Source: Hofstenia miamia
Lineage: Eukaryota > Xenacoelomorpha > Acoela
DNA length: 64,000 nt
Assembly (NCBI GenBank): GCA_004352715.1
Contig: SCFE01000035.1
Location: forward strand, 51,583 to 115,582
Reading direction: 5' to 3'
Under the pieces are notes generated by a model that was given only the letters and a program-made list of their open reading frames with translations, ran no database searches and was not told where the DNA came from. Shown piece after piece: positions 9,497-20,765 of the stretch; the stretch's first letter is position 1; each line of letters begins with the position of its first letter. The position numbers and the translations under genes were made by a program.

Positions 9497-10885
9497 ATGG
9501 ATATTTTGGAAAGTAGAAGTACCAATAGCAAAAAGGGTTCAAAAAATCATGAGACCTTACGTCTTGTTTCTACTGGGAGGTCTAGCATTTCTGATGCACG
9601 AGTTCAATCACTTTTGAATATGGGATCATGTGACGTTACTACATTCCGTGAAACTGGAAGTACTTCAACAATAGGAGCAATCTTCATTGTCATGAATGCA
9701 GCGCTTGGTGCAGCCATGCTCAACATGCCGAATGCATTTGCGCAGGCTGGTGGAGTACCCGCATCTTTATTAGTACAATCACTATTTGTAGTTTTTGCGT
9801 ATGGGGGACTTCTTATGTTAGGGTATTGTGCCGAATTCCAAGAATCTAGCGTCTATCAAGAAGTGATGAAGTCAATGGGTGGAAAAAAACTGGAGGTGGT
9901 AACCGAATTAATCATATTAGTATTTGCATTTACAACGTGTATCTCCTTCATGGTTCTTGGCACAGACCAGGGCAGCAACATTCTTGAGTTATTAATTAAG
10001 AGTGAAAATTACAATAAACACCCCACAATATATAGATATTTGACAACATTCGTAATTTCTACATGCATTATTTTGCCTCTATCCCTTCCTAAAGACGTTA
10101 GCTTTCTTCAGTATCCGAGCATAATATGTACATGTGCAGTTGGCTATGTGACTGTTTTGGTGATTGTCGAATATTTTGTTTTACAAGAAGACCCTACAAT
10201 AACTGATGTTCCGGATAGCTTTGAAGCAGTTTTAAATGTCGTTCCAACAATAGCTTTTGGATTTCAATGTCATGTAAGCTCAGTTCCCGTATACTCCGGT
10301 TTGAGAAAAAGAAACCTTAGGAACTGGTCTGTAATTACATTCTGCGCAGTTTTAATTTGTTTCATTGTGTATTCTAGTGTTGGCACATGCGGATATTTAA
10401 CATTTGGAAATTCAGTTGCTGATGACATACTTAGTGCTTATTCTACAAAGAGCGTACAAGCCATAGTGGGTAGATTTTTTGTTGTTATATCTACTACCAT
10501 GAGCTATCCAATTTTGCATTTTTGTGGACGTGCATCATTGGAAAGTATTACAAGAAAAATAATGCGAATGAGTGACGATGATGGCAGAAGAACATGGAGT
10601 CGTCGTTATTACTATCAGACCTTAATTTGGTTTGTCCTAGCAATGCTTGGTGCAATGGTCGTTCCAAACATTGATACAATTATTAAGCCAGTAGGTGCAT
10701 TTTCTGCTCTTTTCGTAATGGGACTGCCTGGATTTGCATTTATAAAGGCGTCTCAAAGAATAAGGACTGAAATTGGTACCACTACATATGTAACAATGAA
10801 TTTATTAGGAATGATTTTCATTGTAGTGAGTGCTTTTCTGTTTGGACAGAGTTTTACCAGTGGAATTTATAGCATTGTAGGTTAA
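9497..10885 (+). CDS. SLC38A7-like: SLC38A7-like neutral amino-acid transporter, copy 1 (intronless)
   Basis: The intact frame is 462 residues. I choose ATG 9497 because the ATG at the same place in the paralogue (50316) aligns with it, and the open frame upstream holds no other ATG. The layout is a cytosolic N-tail of about 55 residues followed by about 11 transmembrane helices. TM1 contains GAIFIVMNAALGAAMLNMP (about 60-78), a loop and TM6 region has GFQCHVSSVPVYSG (about 255-268), TM8 ends STTMSYPILHFCGR (about 332-345), and the end is FLFGQSFTSG. These match SNAT7, the lysosomal SLC38 member that exports glutamine and asparagine, better than other SLC38s. In better-studied SLC38s, the TM1 Asn and the TM8 Ser/Thr stretch line the sodium site. 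Vertebrate SLC38A7 genes have many introns, so the single exon suggests origin through a processed copy. No stops or frameshifts were seen. Substrate and location are inferred from the family. Confidence 0.88.
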   Translation: MDILESRSTNSKKGSKNHETLRLVSTGRSSISDARVQSLLNMGSCDVTTFRETGSTSTIGAIFIVMNAALGAAMLNMPNAFAQAGGVPASLLVQSLFVVFAYGGLLMLGYCAEFQESSVYQEVMKSMGGKKLEVVTELIILVFAFTTCISFMVLGTDQGSNILELLIKSENYNKHPTIYRYLTTFVISTCIILPLSLPKDVSFLQYPSIICTCAVGYVTVLVIVEYFVLQEDPTITDVPDSFEAVLNVVPTIAFGFQCHVSSVPVYSGLRKRNLRNWSVITFCAVLICFIVYSSVGTCGYLTFGNSVADDILSAYSTKSVQAIVGRFFVVISTTMSYPILHFCGRASLESITRKIMRMSDDDGRRTWSRRYYYQTLIWFVLAMLGAMVVPNIDTIIKPVGAFSALFVMGLPGFAFIKASQRIRTEIGTTTYVTMNLLGMIFIVVSAFLFGQSFTSGIYSIVG

Positions 10886-12718
10886 CTAATCTATGTTGAA
10901 AAGTAGAACATCTCAATAATTTTATTATGAAAATATTAGAACAGTAAATTTACATAGTAATATTGAGAATACTTAATTTTTCAAAAGTGTACTATATAAC
11001 AAGCTGGAAAGGGCAGATGGCTCCTTACTTTTATTTCAACATTATAATAAGTACAGCTAGAAAATATCAAATGCATTCGGTTTGCAGACAATCTTTCTAA
11101 GTGAAACAGAAATTACTAAATAACGCGGTTTTAGTATGTAAACACAAAACTTTACTGTGCTCAGCTTTAATCTAAGCGTACTATTGATCAATATTAGGGG
11201 CTTAACCTGAAACAGTACATAGAAAAACAGAAATCGCAAGTTACTAATAATTATAATTTAGAGTTCAGATGCTGAACGTTTAGTATTACAAAGAAGAGTA
11301 AACACAAATATTGGAAATTATTGACAAATTAAGGACAAGTATCTGCAAAAAAACAATCAGAACAAGTAGCAGAACAAAATACACAAATTTGAATCGATTA
11401 TTCACGTCCGCGCATACGCAAAGGAAATACACCATTGGTAAATTTTAATATATCAGTTTAATGATATTGATCATCAACTATGGCATTTGAACTAAGAGAC
11501 AAAGGTACTTCTCTATTGATAAAGATAGTGTTGGACAAATTTTGTGTTTTAAGGAACAGGAAAAAGTTAGTCGAAATCAATTTCGAGATATGGAATGATT
11601 TTATATTGTACTTATTTTCGTTAATATTATTATCTATTGGATGAAGTTGTATAATGATTGCATTCTAATCCATAACACAGCATAGATGTAATCGGGTTGA
11701 GGTTTTCAAACCTGACCTACCCAGCGTGAACCCGAAAAACTTCGATCTGATCCAATCCGAACCCGATTTTTGGACCAAACTTTTCGTGACCAAACTTTTA
11801 TTGATTTTAATAACCATTAGAAAGTTTTGTGATAAAAGTGAATAATGTATTTGTATTTTTATTTATAAAATACAATAAATTAATGGTGTCAACATTAAAG
11901 CTTTGTGACCCATTCCACCGGATTAGATTTTACCCGGTGACTAGTGTAGACCTGGTCATCCGAATGACTTGTTTTTAAAACTTAACTCCATTCTATTCTG
12001 GCAAAAATTTTAATGACTTAAGATTGATTTGATATCTACCAATTACAAAATAGGTACTCAGAAAATACGAAATTACAACCGAATATGAATCTATATTGGA
12101 TTCTAATTCAAATCTTGTTACAGCACAGTCTCTGCTCTAGAAAATACTGGTGGGCTTCTGAAATTTTGTAAATAAAAATAAATCATATTTCTCAGTTGGA
12201 ATTTTTATTTGTAGAATAAACAGCTGAAGTTTTTAATGTTTCAAAGTTTTTTTTAACCGTAACTATTAACAAAAGTTATTTTTCGTTATGGAAGTTATTA
12301 TCAAAAACAATATATTTTGGATTTGTAAATACCTGAATACTCGGATTCGAAAAAATAAGTGAATTTGCAGAAGTTTTTGGGAAAAAGCAAAATTATCTTA
12401 AAAAATTCTGAAAACACTTAAACTATTTATGGCACTTCACTAGAAAAATTATTTGGATTGCTAGACAAGATTTTGCCTATATTTTTAAAATTTTCATCTT
12501 TTTGGAATCTTTTGATATAAATTTTGACAAAGGATTCGTTTTTGGTATACATTTTTGTAAAACGATACATCTATTGATTTTCAATTCGAACAAAAAACAT
12601 CATTTTATTTGAAAAAGTTTGATTATTATTAACAAAACTGTTAATACCCAACTGAAAAACAATTTGTTTGTGGCTAGAACATTTAAAATTAAATAACGAT
12701 TTCGTAAACATATGTGAT

Positions 12719-12721
<3 letters not shown>
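10886..12721. other. AT-rich intergenic DNA
   Basis: No gene recognised. A block of CCCGAACCC/CCCGATTT-type words at about 11700-11770 and 11920-11960 resembles degenerate transposon subterminal repeats, but no matched ends or target duplication were found. Confidence 0.4.

Positions 12722-12752
<31 letters not shown>
12722..12752. repeat. (TA)n microsatellite
   Basis: Perfect TA dinucleotide run about 30 bp long, next to the left edge of the duplicated block at 12807. Confidence 0.95.
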
Positions 12753-12756
<4 letters not shown>

Positions 12757-12806
12757 CTGACAAACTGAAATTCGTTTACCATTTATAAGCGAAACACGTT
12801 TTTGAA

Positions 12807-13984
12807 ATGATATTCTTTTGAAATGGAAAATTTATTTAACTTAATGTTTAACCCATATTGAAACTTAGTAAAAACACATGTTATTGCACTAAGCAGATGG
12901 TAAGAATCTCCCTACACTAGGGTGTTACTTATATGTAGCTGCAGTCCTTAAGGGAGTACATTACTTGTTGCCAAAAAATGAATGGCAAGAAACTAGTATC
13001 AATATAATTTCTTCGTAACATGTTTGTTAACAAATGCCCCTTTTAACTTAATGATTCGTTTAATTACATTCACTTCCAAATTAGTGATCAGATTGATCAA
13101 ACAGGAATGTCATGCTGGGATAGAAAAGACAAAAATTTAAGGAGCCATTAGCAATGTAGCTGAAACTTTATAATTTTATTAACTTACCATTATTACAAGA
13201 TTAGTCTTGCAAAATAGAAATAAACTTTGAATTATAGCAGTGTAGAAAAACAGATTTGCTTAGGTGGTACACATGTTTATCACCAAAACTCAAATTGTTA
13301 ACTACTCAATTGATATTTTGTTTCAAGGTAAAAAAAATAAATTATTTTGAATGTAAATTGTAGTTGTATACTACAATTTTTAAATATCACAAATATAATG
13401 AATTGCATTTCAAGAGTTTTTTGTTTTTAGTTATCGTCGGAAATATCATATATACAAAATTCCAGAAATGTAGTAACCAATGCCACTTATTCTTTACAAA
13501 TAGTCTACCTTGGTTGTCAAGTGAGTGTTTATGTTTATTTGAAACATATTTTACTCATTATTAGTAATAATACGTAGTAGGATATACGGTATATGCCACG
13601 TATTTATGTTGTGTGACGCCATTATCTTTCCTTGATTTGTAATAAGTAGCTGCTAACATTTTTATAAAATGTTGCAAAAAATCCAAAAAATGTTGCACAT
13701 AAACTTTGAATAATTTGGCAAGAAGTTGCCAAAAAATTTTGGCAAAAATTCAAACAATTTTTCTGGAGACATGACACTTATGTAATCAATGATTACATAA
13801 TATTAAGCCTGATTTTGTTGCGATGAACGTCTTTGTGGAGTTTGTTTTAATCATTTAGTTATATAGATGTGACCCGGTCACTCAATTATCCCAGAGACTT
13901 TAAGGATAAATTGATCTGGTGACCCGGCTGACCATTAATGTATTTTATCGAAAGCATCCGTTTTTACTTAAATAGCAATATTAG
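12807..13984 (+). repeat. Interspersed block 5' of the LINE fragment; recurs at 28.2-29.6 kb
   Basis: Positions 12807-13672 match 28741-29620, and 13601-14098 match 28243-28739, with few differences, so the later locus holds the two parts in swapped order around a single N. The block is non-coding. Its right part has repeated TTGGCAA/TTGCCAA words (about 13672-13760) and an imperfect hairpin built on GTGACCCGG (13870-13925). It is either the 5' part of the retrotransposon copy or a separate repeat into which it inserted. Confidence 0.75.
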
Positions 13985-15560
13985 CACAGCAGCAGCGTAG
14001 CTCTACTTGATCTTAGTAAGGCTTTTGATAGCTTGGATCACAATATTTTAGAAATAAAGCTACAGAGTTATGGATTTGACAAGGATTCACGAACACTAAT
14101 TAAGAGTTTCTTAAATAACAGGCAACAAAGAATAAAAATAAACAACATTTATTCCAATTATATTCTGACTAACAAAGGTGTGCCACAGGGTAGTGTCTTG
14201 GGACCAATACTGTTTAGCTTGTATGTGAATGACATATCTAACTATTAAGGACGGCCAAATTATCCAATATGCTGATGACATTTGCATGATTTATCAGCAT
14301 AAGAACCCAAATAATTGCAACAAGAAAGCTGCAAGAAAGCATAGGAAAGTTTATCAAGTACTTCGAAGTAAACAGGCTGACTATGAATNACAAAGAGTAA
14401 AAATAAACAACATTTATTCCAATTATATCCTGACTAACAAAGGTGTGCCACAGGGACCAATACTGTTTAGCTTGTATGTGAATGACATACCTAACTATAT
14501 TAAGGACGGCCAAATTATCCAATATGCTGATGACATTTGCATGATTTATCAGCATAATAGCCCAATAATTGCTACAAGAAAGCTGCAAGAAAGCATAGGA
14601 AAGTTTATCAAGTACTTCGAAGTAAACAGGCTGACTATGAATAAAAATAAGACGCAGTTCATTGTCTTTGCTCCTAGTGAAACTAGTCAAAGACATTTCA
14701 ATAAGCATGGACGAAACATCTCCCATTACTCCAGGAACATCAGTAACATATTTGGGAGTGGTAATCAACAGCAACCTAGACTTCGGGGAGTTCATGAATG
14801 GTAAGATAAAAAGAATGGCAGCTGCAATAAGTTATCTAAAACAAGTTAAAAATGTCACACAAGATAAATCAGCAATCTATGCATTTGTGGTTAGTAATTA
14901 TACATACACGTGTATCCTTTTGAATAATTTAAGTGTATCTAATAAGGAGAGAATAAATAGGCTTTTTAACTGGTCTATTAGTATAATGTACAGAATCAAT
15001 AGACAGCAGACAGGTGCAAAGCAGTTTAGTAAACTTGTTTAAATACATAAATAACATATCTGAAGAAAATAGCTTCCTGAAGGACTTCATCAAATACAAT
15101 AGTAGAGCGAACATGTGTATTAACAAGGTACAAACTAAAAACAAATTCTGGAAAAATTCCTTTACTACTACCACTTGCTCTATGTGGAATAAGCTCCCAA
15201 TCAACATCCGCAAAGCAAAAAATTTAAACTTATTTAAAAAGCTACTCAAGCATAATCTACTTAGCAAACAAAAGATATTTGGCACCTCAAAAAAATTTAA
15301 TGTATTGCGAAATTTCTAGCAGTATTCTTGTACTTATTCTTTTTATTGTAAATATCATGTGTATAATTGTGCATTTTAACCTATTTTTATTTTGTAGCTT
15401 AGTTTATTTTTAAGTGTCCTGCTTGTTGTATGTATTGTCAATTTGTAAATATGTCTATATGTATATTGTAAATATTGTATATATATCTTTGCAGATTTGT
15501 AAATATGTGCAGCAGGTGTGGATAGCAGGTAAACTAATAAAGCTATTGAAGAGTAAATAC
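13985..15560 (+). pseudogene. Non-LTR retrotransposon (jockey superfamily-type) RT fragment, LINE-A copy 1
   Basis: Broken frames give ordered reverse-transcriptase blocks: VALLDLSKAFDSLDHNIL (palm motif with first catalytic Asp), GVPQGSVLGPILFSLYVND, QYADDICMI with an intact YADD box, NKNKTQFIVF, VTYLGVVINSNLDF, then the thumb and C-terminal signature MWNKLPINIRKAKNLNLF ending near 15319. A non-coding 3' tail runs to about 15545, ending CTAATAAAGCTATTGA. The endonuclease and ORF1 are absent, so the copy is 5' truncated. A single N at 14389 separates two overlapping versions of the palm region (14125-14388 and 14390-14642). The second lacks about 11 bp of the first, so part of the frame disruption may be an assembly artefact. 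Confidence 0.85.
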
Positions 15561-16458
15561 TTGCAATTTATTACTGGAATTTAATAAAGAATTGCATTTT
15601 ATGTACAAATGTTGACAAAAAACAACTTTACAAATATTTTGCCCTCATGGATATTTAAAAAGTACTGGTGTATTTTAGAAAATACATACTATTACAGCTG
15701 AAATTCTTCCCTTAAGAAGATTTATTTATTTATCTTAAAAAAGAGACAAACTTATAACATAGAAAAAATATATGTGGCTACAATAACAGAAATAATAAAA
15801 GCTATCTTGATAACATCCATTCATTTGAGAATATTCAAAAAATCTGTTCATAATGTAATTTCCTCTACCAGGCATTGTCACTATATATCTATTGTTACTG
15901 TATAACATTAGTTTTGTTACTACAAGTAAGGATTTACTTTTTACATACTGCTTGACTTGTTGCTTCTTTTAACTTATGTAAACTAGAGTTAACCATTCAC
16001 TATGTAGGTGACGAAGCCATGCGGTAATCCAATGTGGTGATCTCCACATCCAGTTTCACCACTTCCTTCATTTGGTTGAGTGCCACATCTCAACTCAATC
16101 GATACAGTTTATGTGTACCCTATCCTAGCTCAGTGTATACTCAAGGCACAGCACAATTCGACTTAGACTCTATTTTGTAAAAGTGTTCTATCTATTTGCA
16201 ACCTGACTTGTTACTAGCTGTTTGTTTGATATTACATGTAGCCATTACAGAAATACATTGGCATTTCTAAATATATTAGTTTTGAACAACTTCCTGACTT
16301 ACATTTATAATTTAATACATGTACAGTCACTTTATCAGTCATATATAGGTCATTAATTTAGATCTAAAAAAGTATTAAGATATTTCCTAGGTTTCTGTCA
16401 TCCAACAGTTTGTTGACAATCAATTATTCTAGTACATGCAGTAAAGAAGTGCAAGTAG

Positions 16459-16576
16459 GCTAATTGAGAGAAAACCCCTAAACCTAACTTAAGTGCACTT
16501 TCGTGGTCTGGCACCAGGACCCTAGAATCGTTCTCTGTGATGGATCCAGACCACTACTAAACCCCACTCAATTAGC
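16459..16576. repeat. Nested inverted repeats (MITE-like or structured RNA)
   Basis: The outer pair GCTAATTGAG (16459-16468) and CTCAATTAGC (16567-16576) encloses an inner pair GTGGTCTGG (16503-16511) and CCAGACCAC (16546-16554), all perfect. The interior is richer in GC than its surroundings. No target duplication or coding frame was seen, so it could be a tiny transposon or a structured transcript. Confidence 0.4.
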
Positions 16577-18431
16577 TCGACATCATATTAAATATCCAAA
16601 CCGTTATAGTAGAACAAAATAAAAATTCTGAAAAAAATTCTTTATCAACTTCTTACAATGGTTTTAATCTATTTATAGTAAATTCAGAAAAGTACCTGTT
16701 GATTCAAATTTAAACCTTTCGCCTGCCAAGATGACAGCTAAAAATAATGGAAGTGATTTCGCCCCCTCATTTAGTCAAAAGTATTTTTATTGACTGATAC
16801 TAATGTCTCTTTTTTGACACATGTTGTTTCTTGGTTGCATAATACAAGTAAATCTAAATTATTCTAATTGATTTGATTACAATATTTTTAATCATCTTTT
16901 CTTTGATCTTATTCCCATTCTGCTCGACGTTTGCAGCTTATTTTAGATTTATGTTGGATAATGCTACAATAACCTCTTTAATTTAGCAACATTGCAATAA
17001 AGGGTGATGCTTTGCAGTTCAGTTACAACAAGGCAAATTTTTGAAACTAATTGTCTCATTAGAATGCTGCAATATTTGGCAGAATTCTTGCTTAATATAA
17101 ATAATAATGGAATGCTATAAAGATTCCACGACAAATTGCCCAGCATTGAAAAATATAGTTATATTTAGAAGAGGACAGAAAATTACAATCTTAAAATCAA
17201 TACTAAAATTTTGCTTAAACAAAAATTCACTATGTCCTTTTGATCTAAATTAGCTTGTTTCAAATCTCTAAAAATTCTTTGAATTTACATCAATACAATT
17301 ACAAATAGACAAATACATACATGTATATTACACATTTGAAGTCAAAGTCAATAATTGAAATTCTATTTTCCAATGTGTTTAGAAGCTATCTATTAGCATA
17401 TTATAATGTCCTACAGCACAGAAAAGGAGATATTTGTTGGTCTCGTCATATAAATTTGTTCAAAGCATATTGGATTCTGTGATAAAATTTTAGAATTCTA
17501 AATTTAGACAAAAAATATTTAAGAATATATTTTCTAAGCTGAAGCATTTAAACTTTAAGATTCAAAGATATCGACATTAGTTACTAAATTTATTAAAATT
17601 ATTTAATTATATAAAATAATATATTTAGATCTATGAGAAATGTAGAAATGTAGTAACCATTATTATTTCAAAGAATATACATATTACTGAGGATTACATG
17701 ATTATATTACAAAGGCTACTGTAACTTCGCAGACAAATGCAGAAACACACAAACCTTGAAAAAATATGAAGACTTTGTAAACATTCACAACATACACATT
17801 GAATTTTAACTGCTCTCAATAAAAGTGTCCACCGCAAAGAATTGTTGTCAAAATATTGTAATTAATTATATGCAATTTCATTGTTGCATAGCGGATCCAC
17901 ATTTCATTTTTTAACAACGAATTAATAGGTTTTTATTTTAAAACAATTTAAAATAATACATGAAAACTTTTGCAGATAAATCCGATGAAATGTCAATTGC
18001 AAAATTTGGTCATATTCGGCCGATTCCTATAGTATATATTCAAAAAAATTTCTCCGATTTTTGGGTTTGATACCCAGAATTTGGGAGGCTTAAAACTTTG
18101 AATAATACCTGCACAATGAATTTGAATTTCCTAAGCTTAAATTTGGAAAAGTATATGATACTATTGTAAAATTTCATGTAGTGCTTCGTGGCCTACATAA
18201 ATCATGGCAGTGCACATTGCAGCAATTTTAAAAAGCAGGAGGCGGAATAGTAGATTGATATTTTACGCCGCATAAAGGCGTTGCCATACTTAAGGCATTT
18301 TTATAAGATTATAGTGAGCAAAATGCAGACGATAATGTCAATATCAATGAAGCTATTACACACATAGAAGCGTATGCTCAGATTCATTACATTTCTTGGG
18401 AGTTTTTCATATTGTGTTTCTTAATGATTAG

Positions 18432-18632
18432 ACTGGATGTGCTTCACGTTGTATATCGGATTATTATGACAAATCCGTATTTGCCCAATTTAGCCTTCCT
18501 GTAGACGAAAGTAGAAATTTAGTTTGGATAAAAGTATTGCTTCGTTCACAATTTAGATATGTACTAAGTACTCTGAGAAAGACACGCTTCCCAAATGATT
18601 ATATCATTATTGCACCAAGTGTTCAAAATTAG
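18432..18632 (+). pseudogene. Unrecognised coding-like frame, 66 residues
   Basis: The open frame following TAG 18429-18431 includes CISDYYDKSVFAQFSLPVDE, then RNLVWIKVLLRSQFRYVLS, ending at TAG 18630-18632 with no internal ATG start. Balanced codon use hints at an exon or TE remnant. No family recognised; chance is possible. Confidence 0.2.
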
Positions 18633-19274
18633 TCGAAGCCCAACACTATTTGAAGAATATCTGATTTTCCATTAAGTTCCCAAGTATGTAAAGTATGCAA
18701 TAATGCATACCCATTAATCAATGGTATTATGTAGTACATGCTCATTTCGGTTTTCTGTTTTTATACCTGGATTACTTACAATTATTTAATCTTCAATTTT
18801 TCAACAAAAATACTACGTTTTCGAGTAAAAATCTAGAACTTATTACATTTTTACTAATTATGTGTAGCACACACTATATGGCTGCGAGGTATCTAAAAGA
18901 TTAATGATCAGTGAGCTGAATTAATATTTAAAGAATAAGAGTGAAGAACTGAATGAAAAGATCATCACAATAAAACAACTTGGATAATATGTTTCATCGT
19001 GCATATTTAAATAAGAAAGTACAATTGGATATGCTTATCAAATGTGCATCATCATCTTAGAACAAATTCACAACAGTGTATTTTTTGTAAAAATGAATGC
19101 TATTTATATTGCCTTGTCTTCATAGCGAAACTGATGTTTTTATCAATTACATGCTCATATCAACATTTCGATTTTTAGAAAATTGGAAGAAGCATATCTA
19201 AGTGAACTCCACCATTCGTTGTCATATTGCCATGATATCCAAATGAAATGTGTTTGTTCTATGATGTTATTTAT

Positions 19275-19302
19275 CAAGGATGTTTTAAATAGAACATCCT
19301 TG
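19275..19302. repeat. 10-bp perfect hairpin
   Basis: CAAGGATGTT and AACATCCTTG are separated by 8 bp. Nothing nearby gives it a function. Confidence 0.5.
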
Positions 19303-20574
19303 TTATTTATATAATCAAAAATCGATACTGCTGGTATAAGTTGAAGACGTATTTTCTATTGAGATAAAAACTAGATGTATTTATTATTGCCATTTGTAAA
19401 AAATTCAAAGCTGAATTGTCTGCTTTTAGAAATGCATGAAATAATTCAAACTACGAAACAGGTTTAGGCAATGATTTCCACAGATTTCCAGATGTTGATA
19501 AACTTTCTTAAACTCTTTTAATTATGTTGACATAACAAACTGTGAAAAGGATGCTTCTATGTACATAAGTTATTGGACATATTGTGAAAAAAATTTGGAA
19601 TAATGCAAATATTTTTTCATGCAGATTTTTTGCATTTTCCCGGAGACAGTAACGAAATGTGCCAATATATGAATTACTTAAATCCTGGTGTCTTGAAATA
19701 TCTTTCCAAAGCTAAAGTAAATGTTGTAATTGATTCCTTAAAAACTTTCAGCAACACAAAGACAATATTATTATTGAAAACGGAAGTTTACGGGTGAATT
19801 CTGCTCTAGCAATGCAAAAAAATTCCTAACCCAGGCATACGTACTTTACGACTGTCACATTGATTATTTTGCAAAATATGTATAGGAACATGTGCAATTG
19901 GTACTTCTTAGCAATTGGAGAAAATCTATTAGTGAATCTGTATCATGCTCTTATCTCTATACTGAAATCTGTCCTGAAAATTTTTCATATGGTTGTGTGT
20001 GTTCAGTCAGTAATGTAATACGACGTATTTATGTAATATACCCAATAAAAAATAATGAATTAGGAAATTTATAAAATAATGCAAGAGTGACCATACTAAT
20101 AAAAAAAATTTATGTATGATAAAATATTGTTTTGAGGAAGGTGTTAATGAACTAGACTAGGCAAACATTATTAATATACTAGGCTTTGATAATTAATATG
20201 TTGAATGATTTGGATATATAAGAATATTATAAATTATATATCGTACATATTTCAATTTAAATATGGGTACATGTATAGTTAAAAATTCGACAACACTTTG
20301 TATTGATATAAACAAGGATGATAAATTACTTAACTTCGCATGAAATTTAGGAACATTTCGAACCGACAGACCAGAACGTCTATATATATATTTTTTTTTG
20401 AATAATTTTCTTGGTAGTATTCTGTGAGATTGCTAAATATTATAAACTGTGATTTTCAAAATTTACTTTTAATCGATTATTGGCAAATACATGGTTATTT
20501 TTTGTTGAATTACAAGCATTTATATCAGTATTCATAATACATGTTTCATATGCACATAAATGAATTTTAATGTG

Positions 20575-20765
20575 TTTTGTTTGTTGAGTTACGTCATTTA
20601 CGTATGTTACAAAGAGAATGGGACGGAGGACCGTGGCCTGAGGAACCCAGCTGTTAGTTATAAGCTATTTTGATTTTTTTCCAGTAAGTATAGCTCCTCG
20701 CTGTCGATTATTAAGAAAATTCATTATTAAATTAATGTATAACTTAATACATGTATGCATTTAAC
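20575..20765 (-). pseudogene. Non-LTR retrotransposon RT fragment (LINE-D type)
   Basis: On the minus strand the sequence reads NLIMNFLNNRQRGAILTG, a stop, then WVPQATVLRPILFVTYVND, which is the RT block just before the YADD box. The matching part of the larger copy at 38733-39060 has VPQATVLGLILFAIYVND, so this is a short, dead copy of the same family. Both edges fade into unique sequence. Confidence 0.75.

Larger units (their letters stand above)
15561..20574. other. Long AT-rich stretch with no recognised gene
   Basis: Apart from the hairpin at 16459-16576, the weak frame at 18432-18632 and a small hairpin at 19275-19302, I see no family motif, RNA gene or repeat pair. A patch of higher GC at about 16000-16200 carries short palindromes (ATGTGG with CCACAT, GTTGAG with CTCAAC). 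Confidence 0.4.
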
